A DNA stretch of 64,000 nucleotides from Alphaproteobacteria bacterium (GTDB lineage Bacteria > Bacteroidota > Bacteroidia > Bacteroidales > FEN-979), in contig SACF01000013.1 in NCBI GenBank assembly GCA_009928665.1, positions 1 through 64,000 on the forward strand. Reading direction: 5' to 3'. Positions 45,782 through 54,878 of this stretch are shown here, piece after piece. The position numbers and the translations under genes are program-made. Below the pieces are notes generated by a model, which worked only from the letters and a program-made list of their open reading frames with translations, had not been told where the DNA came from and ran no database searches. How positions within the stretch are numbered: position 1 is the first letter of the stretch; the number at the start of each line of letters is the position of its first letter.

Positions 45782-47092
45782 TTACATTATTACCGCAAAT
45801 AAATCAAAGCTTTCATTTCCTGTTACGCGCACTTTACAAAAAGTTCCGGGTGCAATTACCTGATCCTGTCTTTTTATCAGGATCTCATTGTCAACCTCCG
45901 GTGAATCGAATTCTGACCGGCCAATGAAATAGTCGCCTTCACTGCGGTCAATGATAACGGTCATGATTTTGCCTATCTTGTTTTGGTTCAGTTCATGAGA
46001 TATCAGATCCTGCGTATCCATAAGTTCTTCGAGTCGGTTTTCTTTAGTTCGGGTGGTAACAGAATCCTTAAATGTAAATGCTGACGTGCCCTCTTCGGCT
46101 GAGTAGGTAAAAGCCCCGAGCCGATCGAATTTGAATTCTTCTACAAACTTTTTCAGTTCAAGAAATTCAGACCTTGTTTCTCCCGGATAGCCAACAATGA
46201 GCGTTGTTCGGATTGCAACCCCGGGTATCCTGTTTCGGATTTTTTCAATAAGTGTCCGTGTTTCTTTTCCGTTTATGCCCCGTCGCATTGACTTCAGGAT
46301 GCGATCGCTGATATGTTGTAACGGAATATCAATGTATTTGCAGATATTTTGGTATGAATTTATTACCTCGAAGAGTTCATCTGGAAATCCATCGGGATAG
46401 GTATAGTGAAGACGAATCCAGTCCAATCCCTTGATTTCTGCCAAATTGCGCAAGAGATTCGGAAGGCGCCTTGTATGATGGGTGTCAAGCCCAAAATAAG
46501 TCGTGTCCTGAGAAATGATATTAAGTTCTTTGACGCCACCTTCCACAAGGATTCTTGCCTCCCGAAGTATCTCATCTTCCGGTCGGCTAACGTGGTTTCC
46601 ACGGATAGATGGAATGGCGCAGAAAGAGCATCTACGGTCACATCCTTCAGCAATTTTCAGGTAGGCATAGTGGCGTGGAGTGGTTAACCATCTCTCACCG
46701 ACCAACTCTTGCCGGTAGGTTCCCCCGAGCCGTTCAAGGACTCTTTTAAAATCATTGACTCCAAAAAAGCCATCCACTTCCGGGATTTCTTCTGTTAGTT
46801 CTGATTTATACCGCTCGGACAGGCATCCCATGACAAAAAGCCGACCGATCCTGTCATTCTTTTTAGCTGTTACAAATTCCAGGATGGTATCGATGGATTC
46901 TTTTTTGGCATCGTGAATAAAACCACAGGTATTAATAATTGCAGCATCGATATAATCTCTGCCATCCGGGTTATATTGGATATCAAAACCGTTGTGTTCT
47001 GCCTGTTTCATTAGTGCCTCGGTATCGACGAGGTTTTTAGCACATCCGAGGGATACAAATCCGATTTTCCGAAAGTTCGGTTTTGTTTTCAA
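45782..47092 (-). CDS. rimO: Ribosomal protein S12 methylthiotransferase RimO
   Basis: A 436-residue radical-SAM methylthiotransferase that modifies an aspartate of ribosomal protein S12. The N-terminal UPF0004 domain begins with GFVSLGCAKNLVDTE and carries cysteines for a second 4Fe-4S cluster. The radical SAM motif is CDRRCSFCAIPSIRG (about residues 150-157 for CxxxCxxC). The C-terminal TRAM domain (about 370-436) ends IAPGTFCKVRVTG. It lies 5 nt after ftsY on the same strand. Confidence 0.96.
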   Translation of the reverse strand: MKTKPNFRKIGFVSLGCAKNLVDTEALMKQAEHNGFDIQYNPDGRDYIDAAIINTCGFIHDAKKESIDTILEFVTAKKNDRIGRLFVMGCLSERYKSELTEEIPEVDGFFGVNDFKRVLERLGGTYRQELVGERWLTTPRHYAYLKIAEGCDRRCSFCAIPSIRGNHVSRPEDEILREARILVEGGVKELNIISQDTTYFGLDTHHTRRLPNLLRNLAEIKGLDWIRLHYTYPDGFPDELFEVINSYQNICKYIDIPLQHISDRILKSMRRGINGKETRTLIEKIRNRIPGVAIRTTLIVGYPGETRSEFLELKKFVEEFKFDRLGAFTYSAEEGTSAFTFKDSVTTRTKENRLEELMDTQDLISHELNQNKIGKIMTVIIDRSEGDYFIGRSEFDSPEVDNEILIKRQDQVIAPGTFCKVRVTGNESFDLFAVIM

Positions 47093-47097
47093 TGAAA

Positions 47098-48051
47098 TCA
47101 GTTATTGAACAGGCTGTCGACGAATTCGATCCGGTTAAATACCTGGAGGTCATCAATTCCTTCGCCCACGCCAATATATTTGACCGGAATTTTAAACTGA
47201 TCTGAAATCCCGATCACCACACCTCCCTTGGCAGTACCATCAAGCTTGGTCAGAGCCAATGCATTCACTTCGGTGGCAGCCGTAAACTGTTTGGCTTGTT
47301 CGAAAGCATTCTGGCCGGTAGAAGCATCTAAGATGAGCAATATTTCATGGGGCGCTTCCGGCATTAATTTTTGCATAACTTTTCTGATTTTCGAAAGTTC
47401 GTTCATCAGGTTGACTTTGTTATGTAATCGGCCGGCTGTATCGATAATGACGACATCGGTATCACGGGCTATTGCTGATTTCAACGTATCGAAAGCGACC
47501 GAGGCAGGATCTGCACCCATTCCCTGGGTAATAACGGGGACCCCTACCCTATCGGCCCAGATGGTGATCTGGTCGACCGCGGCTGCGCGAAATGTATCTG
47601 CTGCGCCCAACAATACACTTTTTCCCGACTTAACAAATTGATTGGCCAGTTTGCCAATGGTTGTAGTTTTACCCACGCCGTTGACCCCAACCACCATGAT
47701 GACATAAGGCTTTTTTCCTTCAGGAATCAAAAATTCAGTAAAATCCTGAATATTGTTTTCCTGGAGCAACGCCGCAATCTCTTCCCTCAGAATTGAATTC
47801 AATTCCCCGGTTCCGAGATACTTATCCATGGAGACACGTTTCTGAATCCGGTCGATAATTTTCAGGGTCGTTTCAACGCCAACATCCGATGTGACCAGTA
47901 TCTCTTCCAGGTTATCAAGGACCTCATCATCAATGGTTGATTTTCCAATGATGGATTTAGAAATTCTGGTAATGATGTTTGATTTTGTTTTCTGGAGCCC
48001 CTGGTCAAGGCGTTCTTTCTTATCCCGTGAAAATATATTGAAGAGACCCAT
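47098..48051 (-). CDS. ftsY: Signal recognition particle receptor FtsY
   Basis: A 317-residue SRP receptor GTPase that docks the ribosome-SRP complex to the membrane. N and G domains are complete: P-loop GVNGVGKTTTIGKLA (about 124), DTAGRLHNK, TKLDGTAKGG. The long acidic A domain of E. coli FtsY is absent, as in many bacteria. A UUCG-loop terminator separates it from rpmG-DUF4295 upstream, so it may have its own promoter or depend on readthrough. Confidence 0.96.
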   Translation of the reverse strand: MGLFNIFSRDKKERLDQGLQKTKSNIITRISKSIIGKSTIDDEVLDNLEEILVTSDVGVETTLKIIDRIQKRVSMDKYLGTGELNSILREEIAALLQENNIQDFTEFLIPEGKKPYVIMVVGVNGVGKTTTIGKLANQFVKSGKSVLLGAADTFRAAAVDQITIWADRVGVPVITQGMGADPASVAFDTLKSAIARDTDVVIIDTAGRLHNKVNLMNELSKIRKVMQKLMPEAPHEILLILDASTGQNAFEQAKQFTAATEVNALALTKLDGTAKGGVVIGISDQFKIPVKYIGVGEGIDDLQVFNRIEFVDSLFNN

Positions 48052-48066
48052 ATTGAAAACCTCATA

Positions 48067-48101
48067 TATAAAAAAAGCTTTTTTCCGAAGAAAAAAGCTT
48101 T
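48067..48101 (-). terminator. UUCG-loop terminator after rpmG-DUF4295
   Basis: On the minus strand AAAGCTTTTTTC and GAAAAAAGCTTT form a 12-bp perfect stem with a TTCG loop, followed by a T run. It lies between the DUF4295 stop and the ftsY start. Confidence 0.9.
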
Positions 48102-48122
48102 ACAGTAAAATAGTTGACTTTA

Positions 48123-48284
48123 CTAATTTTCTTTATTGGCTAAAAAATCCTTAACCATATCGTTGGCGACAATCGTTTCTTTAAAAACATAAGCTCCGGT
48201 TTTGGGAGACTTAACCATCCGGATAACTTTCGTGAAATCTTTTCCAGAGGTAGCTTTAAATGATGCAACAACTTTCTTTGCCAT
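48123..48284 (-). CDS. DUF4295 small protein
   Basis: A 53-residue basic protein (MAKKVVASFKATSGKDF at the N-terminus, MVKSPKTGAYVF in the middle). It matches the DUF4295 family, which accompanies rpmG in Bacteroidota. Its size, basic character and position 8 nt after rpmG suggest a ribosome-associated protein, but the function is unknown. It is too short for most ORF filters but has a clear start and stop and a conserved neighbour. Confidence 0.9.
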   Translation of the reverse strand: MAKKVVASFKATSGKDFTKVIRMVKSPKTGAYVFKETIVANDMVKDFLANKEN

Positions 48285-48292
48285 ATCTTGAA

Positions 48293-48481
48293 TTATTTAA
48301 TTTCTTTGTGAACCGTGACTTTTTTCAGGTAAGGGTTGAATTTTTTCAATTCAATTCTTTCCGGTGTATTTTTCTTATTTTTCGTAGTGATGTACCGTGA
48401 TACACCGGGGACACCGCTTGTTTTTTGTTCGGTACATTCGAGGATCACCTGAATCCGTTGATCTTTACTCTTCTTTGCCAT
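48293..48481 (-). CDS. rpmG: 50S ribosomal protein L33
   Basis: A 62-residue L33 of the large subunit. [15 protein letters not shown] and [20 protein letters not shown] are typical. It lacks the zinc-binding CxxC pairs of one L33 class; only one Cys is visible. First gene of rpmG-DUF4295 with a consensus promoter. The L28 gene that often precedes rpmG is not present here. Confidence 0.95.
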   Translation of the reverse strand: MAKKSKDQRIQVILECTEQKTSGVPGVSRYITTKNKKNTPERIELKKFNPYLKKVTVHKEIK

Positions 48482-48508
48482 CTTTTAACGCTTTATTTTT
48501 CGGGACTG

Positions 48509-48539
48509 CAAAATTAAACGATTCCCTCGAAAAAACAAA
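48509..48539 (-). promoter_or_regulatory. Promoter of rpmG-DUF4295
   Basis: On the minus strand TTTG (48536-48539) and TAATTTTG (48509-48516) are separated by exactly 19 nt, a full consensus match. It lies 27 nt before the rpmG start. Confidence 0.85.
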
Positions 48540-48597
48540 ATATATTTCAGGCTAAAATAAATTTCCTAATTTGGCCTGATTGAATTGTTTCTCATTT

Positions 48598-49500
48598 ATG
48601 ATGTGGCAATCTTATATCAATGGATTTAAATCTTTCCTTCAGCTTGAAAGGTCGTTGTCGGTCCATTCGGTGGAGGCATATGTTCATGATGTCACAAAGA
48701 TCTTACAATTTCTTGAATCCCGTGGATTGAAGGTCACGCCGGAAACGATTGAATTGCACCATTTTCAGGATTTTCTTAAATGGGTAACTGAACTGGGAAT
48801 GACAGCCCGGACACAAGCCCGGGTGATTTCAGGATTAAGATCATTCTTCAGATATCTTTTGCTTGAAAACCTGATCGACAAGGATCCGACCGAATTGTTG
48901 GAATTGCCAAAAATAGGAAGGAAACTTCCCGTTTTCCTCAGTGTGGAGGAGATCGACCGGCTCATTGCTCAGATCGACCAAAGCAAACCCGAAGGAAGAC
49001 GTAATAAAGCTATGCTTGAAACCCTTTATGGATGCGGACTCAGGGTTTCAGAACTGATTACGCTTAAGATATCCAACCTTCATTTTCATGAGGGTTTTGT
49101 AAAAATCACTGGAAAAGGTGATAAAGAACGGTTGGTTCCAGTCGGGCGGGTTGCTCAGAAGGAACTTGAATACTATCTTCAGGAGGTTCGACCTCTGGGG
49201 AAAATTGCTTACGGTCAGGAAGATTTTGTATTTCTAAACAGGCGCGGGAGCCATCTTTCGCGGGTCATGGTATTCCATATCATCAGAGAACTTGCGATTC
49301 GCGGAGGAATAAAAAAGAAGATCAGTCCTCATACCTTCCGGCACTCCTTTGCCACCCATCTGGTTGAAGGCGGAGCTGACCTGAGGGCGGTGCAGGAAAT
49401 GCTCGGACATGAATCCATTACCACGACCGAAATCTATACCCATTTGGACCGTAACTATTTACGCAGCACAATCATTCAGTTCCATCCAAGATCAAAATAA
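48598..49500 (+). CDS. xerD: Site-specific tyrosine recombinase XerD
   Basis: A 300-residue tyrosine recombinase of the XerC/D type that resolves chromosome dimers at dif. I start it at MMWQSYINGF; the earlier in-frame codon is less likely. Catalytic residues: Arg in GCGLRVSELI (about 148), Lys in GKGDKERLVP, HTFRHSFATH, GHESITTTEIYTH with the Tyr (about 279). Length and spacing are typical of chromosomal Xer proteins rather than phage or transposon integrases, and no attachment site or mobile element is next to it. Confidence 0.92.
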   Translation: MMWQSYINGFKSFLQLERSLSVHSVEAYVHDVTKILQFLESRGLKVTPETIELHHFQDFLKWVTELGMTARTQARVISGLRSFFRYLLLENLIDKDPTELLELPKIGRKLPVFLSVEEIDRLIAQIDQSKPEGRRNKAMLETLYGCGLRVSELITLKISNLHFHEGFVKITGKGDKERLVPVGRVAQKELEYYLQEVRPLGKIAYGQEDFVFLNRRGSHLSRVMVFHIIRELAIRGGIKKKISPHTFRHSFATHLVEGGADLRAVQEMLGHESITTTEIYTHLDRNYLRSTIIQFHPRSK

Positions 49501-49515
49501 ACTGACGATCCCAGG

Positions 49516-50310
49516 TTATTTGAAAGGTGAGTTGGGTTCTTTTGCCATATGGTTATATACCATCCGGTCCATGAATTTTGGGAAGAATTTATTGAGAAGG
49601 ACGGTCATCCTTCCCGTTGTGGTTAGAACAATACGGTCTTTTCTTTTTTCAATTGCGCGGATGATGTGAGCTGCAACTGACTCGGCCGTCATCAGCATGC
49701 TTTCGTCGAGTGGGGTCTCTCCCTGTGCTGATCCATCTTTAGATAGCGCCACATTCCGGATGTTGGATGCTGTGAATCCCGGGCAGGCAATCAGAACATG
49801 CAAATTTTTCTTCATGTTTTCGATCCGGACGACTTCAAGAAAACCCTGCATGGCAAATTTGGAGGCAGAATATCCTGTTCGTCCTGGCAATCCTTTATAA
49901 CCGGCTACCGATGAGACTCCAACCAGTGAACCATGAGACCGGAGCAGATAGGGCAATGCGAATTTTGAACAATACACGGTTCCCCAAAAGTTGGTATCCA
50001 TTAGTTTCCGGATTACATTCAGGTCAACATCTTCAAACAATGCCCTCATCGAGATCCCGGCATTGTTGATCAGGATATCGATACGGCCGAATTTTTCGAT
50101 GGTTTGGTTTATCAGGTTTTTGCAATCTTCTTCACGGGTTACGTCGGTCTTCACGAACAATATTTCCGGATGATCTCCTGAAAACTCCGGTTGGTTTACG
50201 GGTGTGCGTGATGCAAGTACCAGTTTGGCTCCCCGGCGGGCCAATTCCAGCGCCAGGGCTTTCCCTATTCCGGATGAGGCGCCGGTGATGATGACAACTT
50301 TATTTTTCAT
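49516..50310 (-). CDS. SDR family oxidoreductase
   Basis: A 264-residue classical short-chain dehydrogenase. TGASSGIGKAL binds the cofactor, NNAGIS is the stabilising motif, and the catalytic set is VSSVAG with YSASK. The C-terminal TAESVAAHIIRAIEKRKDRI and the following strand of hydrophobic and basic residues resemble the DltE/short-chain dehydrogenases associated with lipid or cell-envelope metabolism. Substrate unknown. It is convergent with xerD with a 15-nt gap. Confidence 0.9.
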   Translation of the reverse strand: MKNKVVIITGASSGIGKALALELARRGAKLVLASRTPVNQPEFSGDHPEILFVKTDVTREEDCKNLINQTIEKFGRIDILINNAGISMRALFEDVDLNVIRKLMDTNFWGTVYCSKFALPYLLRSHGSLVGVSSVAGYKGLPGRTGYSASKFAMQGFLEVVRIENMKKNLHVLIACPGFTASNIRNVALSKDGSAQGETPLDESMLMTAESVAAHIIRAIEKRKDRIVLTTTGRMTVLLNKFFPKFMDRMVYNHMAKEPNSPFK

Positions 50311-50528
50311 GGGTTAAATCTTTTGAGAAACGATTTAGAAGTGTTGAAAGAATGCAACGGCTCTCTCCCACTGCAAATGTATCCAATCTATACGATTTTA
50401 TATCTTTGACCTGTTATATAACGGATCACAACAGGTTTGCAATAATGAAATCCTTCTCTTCACCTTATGAAATCTTTGCAAAGTAAATGTTTCGCATTTT
50501 TGTTGAAAAACAGTTTTAATTCTATTTT

Positions 50529-51719
50529 ATGACCGACAGAGAAATCTTTTATCGTCACCTGGGTTTACCCTCCTTTAATGCCATGGATCTTGAAATCGTG
50601 AAAGCAGACGGTATCTGGTTTTATGACCGAACGGGAAAAAAATTCATGGATCTGGTGTCAGGGATCACTGTAAGCAATGTGGGGCACCGTCATCCGAAAG
50701 TCATTCAGGCAATCAGTGAACAAACAGACAAATATTTGCATCTTAATGTTTATGGTGAATTTATTCAATCCCCACAAGTGAAATTGGCTAAGAAACTGGT
50801 GTCGCTGCTCCCTGAAACACTTAATAACGTTTTTTTCGTTAATTCAGGGAGTGAAGCCATAGAAGGATCCCTAAAGTTAGCCAAACGGTACACCGGTCGG
50901 AGCGGGATCATCTCATTTTACAATGCCTATCACGGGAGCACCCACGGAAGCCTGAGTATAACAGGCAATGAGTCATTGAAAAACGCGTACCGCCCTCTAC
51001 TTCCGGGTATCAGACAAATTGAATTCAACAACCTTAGCCATCTGGAAGCCATCACCTCCGATACGGCATGTGTGGTGCTGGAAACCGTGCAGGCTGAAGC
51101 CGGAATTGTATCAATTCATCAGGAATTCATCGACTGTTTGGTAAAAAGGTGTCGTGATCTGAAAGTTCTGATCCTGTTGGATGATATTCAAATGGGCTTG
51201 GGAAGGACCGGTAAGATGTTCAGTTTTGAGCATTTCGGTTTTATACCCGATATTCTGGCCCTGGCTAAAGCGCTTGGCGCCGGGATGCCACTAGGGGCCT
51301 TCATTTCATCAAAAGAGATCATGGAAACCCTTGCATATAATCCTGAATTGGGTCATATCACCACTTTTGGCGGGCATCCGGTTTCTTGTGCTGCGGCAAT
51401 AGCCGGATTGGATGTATTGTTGTCAGAAAATCTGCTCGGACAGGTGGCAGGGAAAGGCAGGATCCTCGAAGAAAAACTGGGACATCATCCCGGGTTCAGT
51501 GCAGTACGCCGGGCAGGACTTGCACTTGGGATTGATCTTAAAAATCAGGATAAGAAAGAGCACTTTATGAGGTCGGCGATCGGCCATGGAGCCATCATTG
51601 ATTGGTATATGTTCCGACCCGCTACCTTCCGGATTGCACCTCCGTTAACAATAACTCCTGATGAGCTGGAAGAAGCCTGTCAAAGGATACTAGCTGCCGC
51701 TCATGAAAGCCTTGAATAA
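50529..51719 (+). CDS. Class III aminotransferase
   Basis: A 396-residue PLP aminotransferase of the ornithine/acetylornithine type. NSGSEAIEGSLKLAKRYTGR, the acceptor LLDDIQMGLGRTG (in place of DEVQ in many members) and the PLP Lys in LALAKALGAGMPLG (about residue 248) are visible. Its substrate is not determined: acetylornithine, ornithine, 4-aminobutyrate and others are possible. No arginine genes are adjacent; the next gene is aat, 40 nt downstream. Confidence 0.9.
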   Translation: MTDREIFYRHLGLPSFNAMDLEIVKADGIWFYDRTGKKFMDLVSGITVSNVGHRHPKVIQAISEQTDKYLHLNVYGEFIQSPQVKLAKKLVSLLPETLNNVFFVNSGSEAIEGSLKLAKRYTGRSGIISFYNAYHGSTHGSLSITGNESLKNAYRPLLPGIRQIEFNNLSHLEAITSDTACVVLETVQAEAGIVSIHQEFIDCLVKRCRDLKVLILLDDIQMGLGRTGKMFSFEHFGFIPDILALAKALGAGMPLGAFISSKEIMETLAYNPELGHITTFGGHPVSCAAAIAGLDVLLSENLLGQVAGKGRILEEKLGHHPGFSAVRRAGLALGIDLKNQDKKEHFMRSAIGHGAIIDWYMFRPATFRIAPPLTITPDELEEACQRILAAAHESLE

Positions 51720-51759
51720 ACGCAATAGATAAAGTAAACTTTTTTAGATTTCATTCGGA

Positions 51760-52434
51760 ATGACAGTTTTTCTTTTACCGGAAGAGCCGGTATTTCCACC
51801 TGCAGAAGAGGCTGAACCTGACGGGTTGATTGCCATCGGTGGAGATCTTTCGCCTGCCCGGTTATTGAATGCATACGCTCAAGGTATATTCCCCTGGTTC
51901 GATGATGGTTCTGATATTTTCTGGTATTCTCCCGACCCCCGAATGATCTTGTTTCCGGATCGATTCAAGGCTCCGAAAAGTCTGATCAGAACCGTACAGA
52001 AAAATATCTTTGAAATTCGGTTCGACACCTCTTTTTACGAGGTGATCCGCGCATGTGCCGATACTGCAAGGCCAGATCAGGAAGGTACCTGGATCAGTGA
52101 CAGATTCATTGAGGCATACAGCACGTTATATGATATGGGCATTGGGCATTCAGTCGAGGTTTTCCTGAACGATTCACTGGCAGGCGGATTATATGGGATT
52201 TCACTCGGTGAAGTATTTTTCGGTGAAAGTATGTTCCACACTGTCAATGATGCATCCAAGGTAGCTTTTTATGCACTCGTTGAGCGCAGCAAACAATTGA
52301 GGATCAGGCTCATCGATTGTCAGATTTCAACCAAGCATCTGGCCAATCTCGGCGCGACTGAAGTACCCCGGGCAGAATATTTACTTCTGCTGAAGGAATC
52401 GCTGAACCGCCCGACACAAAAAGGCCGATGGTAA
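51760..52434 (+). CDS. aat: Leucyl/phenylalanyl-tRNA-protein transferase
   Basis: A 224-residue enzyme that adds Leu or Phe to N-terminal Lys or Arg, creating a type 2 N-degron for ClpS and the Clp protease. The signature is GLIAIGGDLSPARLLNAYAQ with GIFPWF (about residues 24-47), followed by WYSPDPRMILFP. SVEVFLNDSLAGGLYGIS and GEVFFGESMF lie in the C-terminal GNAT-like domain. It is complete. Confidence 0.95.
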   Translation: MTVFLLPEEPVFPPAEEAEPDGLIAIGGDLSPARLLNAYAQGIFPWFDDGSDIFWYSPDPRMILFPDRFKAPKSLIRTVQKNIFEIRFDTSFYEVIRACADTARPDQEGTWISDRFIEAYSTLYDMGIGHSVEVFLNDSLAGGLYGISLGEVFFGESMFHTVNDASKVAFYALVERSKQLRIRLIDCQISTKHLANLGATEVPRAEYLLLLKESLNRPTQKGRW

Positions 52435-52508
52435 ACCCTGTGAATCGGAGTATTTCACCACGAGACACACAGGGTATTAAAATCAGAAGGATTATTCCGG
52501 TTGTCTGA

Positions 52509-53717
52509 TTATTTTATTTCAAGCTTATTTCTTAAATCCTTTGGTACAGCATTTTTATGGACCATAAGATCCATAGTTTTCAGTCGGATATAAGCTTCTG
52601 AAACATAAATATAACCATTGTAAGGACTGCCTTCGAGGCCCCAGGAGTTTTTTACAAGATAATATTTGGTACCGTTCTGGTCCCTTGCAATTCCAATGAG
52701 ATGAAGCCCATGGTCATCGGTGGTCTGGTAGTTGTCAAATTCTACTTGACGCATCTCCTGGGTTATATTTTTTTCCTTGACGGGATGTTCAAATTTCAAT
52801 AACGTCTTTTCCTTCTCTGCATCACTGAGCTTGCCCCAACGGTCTTTATCCATTCCAGTTATTTCACTGACATTTTTATCAGGCACAATGGCAATTCCGT
52901 TTTTCCAGGCAAAGCCTTTTTCACTGACATCGGCACCCCAGGCTACCGTGTAGCCCTGGTCAATTGAATTGTCAATGATCCTGATCATGTCATCAAGGGG
53001 GACATTATAAACCTCATCCATGGCCCAGTTATCGGGAATTTCAATAATGAATTTTGAATAAAACGGATGGTGTGTATAAGATGTAATCTCAATATAATCA
53101 TCCGGATTTATTCCGAGCATATCGGCAAATGAACGGGGGGAATACTCTTTACCGTTGTATTCGAATTTTTCCGGTATGGCGCCCAGGTAGGCATCCAACA
53201 AACCATTAAATCCCTTTAGCCATACCGGCGTTAATTTGCGATTTGGATTTTTTACAACGGCTTCGACGGTTGCGTCCAAAACAGCATCCATCTCACCATG
53301 GACCGGATTCACTTCACCAATCACATGTCCGGAGTAGGCTGATTCGGGTGTTATTCCATATTTGCGGAACATATTAATTACATCATGGGCGGCACCTCCT
53401 GGCCCGAAATTATGCTTTCCGTTAAACCGAATGTACATTTCCGCCTTCTCGGGATATGCTTTATGAACCGGAAACATGTCGGACAGATTAAAGGTATCCT
53501 TCCCCATACGCAACAGTTCAGATTCGAGGAACGAAATCGTTGAATAACTCCAGCATGTGCTCGAACGATATTGATTTTTTACAGAAGTAGCAGGTAATTT
53601 TTTAACCAGGGTAAACTGGTAACCGGAATCAGATTTTTTTTCTTTTTCCTGTGCACAAAGATCCAGGGCGCCTAACGTGAACGACGCAAGGATTAACAAA
53701 GTAAACAAGTTCTTCAT
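52509..53717 (-). CDS. Exported C1-type (bleomycin hydrolase-like) cysteine peptidase
   Basis: A 402-residue papain-family peptidase with signal peptide (about 1-22, ending DLCAQEK). The catalytic Cys is in YRSSTCWSYST (about 55), the His in DDHGLHLIGIA (about 335), and the Asn in LVKNSWG (about 357). The long insertion between them resembles PepC/bleomycin hydrolase, which are aminopeptidases. Expected to act in the periplasm on peptides. It has its own promoter. Confidence 0.92.
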   Translation of the reverse strand: MKNLFTLLILASFTLGALDLCAQEKEKKSDSGYQFTLVKKLPATSVKNQYRSSTCWSYSTISFLESELLRMGKDTFNLSDMFPVHKAYPEKAEMYIRFNGKHNFGPGGAAHDVINMFRKYGITPESAYSGHVIGEVNPVHGEMDAVLDATVEAVVKNPNRKLTPVWLKGFNGLLDAYLGAIPEKFEYNGKEYSPRSFADMLGINPDDYIEITSYTHHPFYSKFIIEIPDNWAMDEVYNVPLDDMIRIIDNSIDQGYTVAWGADVSEKGFAWKNGIAIVPDKNVSEITGMDKDRWGKLSDAEKEKTLLKFEHPVKEKNITQEMRQVEFDNYQTTDDHGLHLIGIARDQNGTKYYLVKNSWGLEGSPYNGYIYVSEAYIRLKTMDLMVHKNAVPKDLRNKLEIK

Positions 53718-53761
53718 AGTATTCTTATTAAAGGAAATAAATGGATTTTTTAATAGTGGTT

Positions 53762-53793
53762 CAAAAATAAACAGATTTCATTAAGCTGTCAAA
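53762..53793 (-). promoter_or_regulatory. Promoter of the C1 peptidase gene
   Basis: On the minus strand TTTG (53790-53793) and TATTTTTG (53762-53769), separated by 20 nt, one more than the usual 19. It lies 44 nt before the start codon. Confidence 0.65.
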
Positions 53794-53843
53794 GAAATTA
53801 GTTGAATTCTCAGGATTTAATCAACTTTGATTCACCTGCTCAA

Positions 53844-54806
53844 TCATTCGAAGGGGTGGTCACGGTTAAAATCGGGACAGTAAAAGTCACTGCTATCGAA
53901 TTCCTGAATCCATCCATGGTGCATTCCAAGCTTCTCCATGGCACTTATAACCTCACGGTACTCTTGGGAGGTCACCCTCCTGCCAAGTTGCGGATGATTG
54001 CATACCCGCGGTGTTGGATAATACTGTGCCATAAGTGAAACATGAATTCTTGGAGAGAGTTCTTCAGCAAGAAAATGCAGTACCTGAATGCTGTTTTCAA
54101 CCGCTCCCGGAAGGACCAAATGACGTACTAACATTCCTGATTCGGCGTTCCTGTTTTCATCCAGAATCAGGGTGGAACCTTTCTGCCGAAACATCTCTTT
54201 CAGGGCATTTCCGGCCACTTTCGGATAATCGTGAGCATCAGAAAGAGCAGCGCCCAATGAGGAATCACTATATTTTAAATCAGGAAGATAGACATCAATT
54301 ATTCCTTCCAGCATCTTTAAAGTTGTTACCTTATCATATCCATTTGAATTATAGACCCATACAGGCCGAAAACCCAATGATCTGACACTTTCAATAATCA
54401 TCAGCATCTGTGGTATGAAATGAGAGGGTGAAACGAAACCGACGCGGTTAATGCCCTTCTCCAGTATTCTGACGACATTCTTCACCGTATCTTCCAGGGT
54501 CAAATCCTGGCCTGAACAGTCAGAAGTGTTATCGCTGATCTGGTAATTCTGACAATAGACACATTGAAGGTTACAGTTGGTGAAAAAGATGTTACAGATA
54601 CCTTTTTCACCGCTTATCACCGGTTCCTCCCCCCTGTGTATGCATATCGACCCGATATTTTGGCCAGCGTCACTTCTGCAATAGCCCAGCTCACCATTCA
54701 ACCGGTTAACATGGCATTCGCGCGGGCACCATGCACAGTTTTCAAGCATAGTCAAAGGTTTTATCACAGATTGATTTAATGTCATCATTTTTGAGAATAA
54801 AATCAC
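53844..54806 (-). CDS. Radical SAM protein, pyruvate-formate-lyase-activase-like
   Basis: A 320-residue radical SAM enzyme. CNLQCVYC (Cys78, Cys82 and Cys85) binds the 4Fe-4S/SAM cluster. Four further cysteines at the N-terminus (LENCAWCPREC, ELGYC) form an extra metal-binding region typical of the PflX/YjjW-like group. A glycyl-radical enzyme target is not in the window. The start could be at one of the later Met codons (positions 7-8 or 20). The plus-strand HAD gene begins 72 nt away. Confidence 0.88.
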   Translation of the reverse strand: MILFSKMMTLNQSVIKPLTMLENCAWCPRECHVNRLNGELGYCRSDAGQNIGSICIHRGEEPVISGEKGICNIFFTNCNLQCVYCQNYQISDNTSDCSGQDLTLEDTVKNVVRILEKGINRVGFVSPSHFIPQMLMIIESVRSLGFRPVWVYNSNGYDKVTTLKMLEGIIDVYLPDLKYSDSSLGAALSDAHDYPKVAGNALKEMFRQKGSTLILDENRNAESGMLVRHLVLPGAVENSIQVLHFLAEELSPRIHVSLMAQYYPTPRVCNHPQLGRRVTSQEYREVISAMEKLGMHHGWIQEFDSSDFYCPDFNRDHPFE

Positions 54807-54878
54807 CGCACATGAAGGAACTTTACGAACTTAGCGCCGGTTTTTACACAATCTGCACTTTTACAAAAATACAAGGAA

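Noticed and set aside
48598..49500. The tyrosine recombinase as an integrase of a mobile element
   Set aside because: Its length and motifs fit chromosomal XerD, and there are no direct repeats, tRNA gene or phage/transposon genes around it.
52434..52508. A terminator between aat and the C1 peptidase gene
   Set aside because: ACCCTGTG and CACAGGGT could pair, but the loop is long and no T run follows in either direction.
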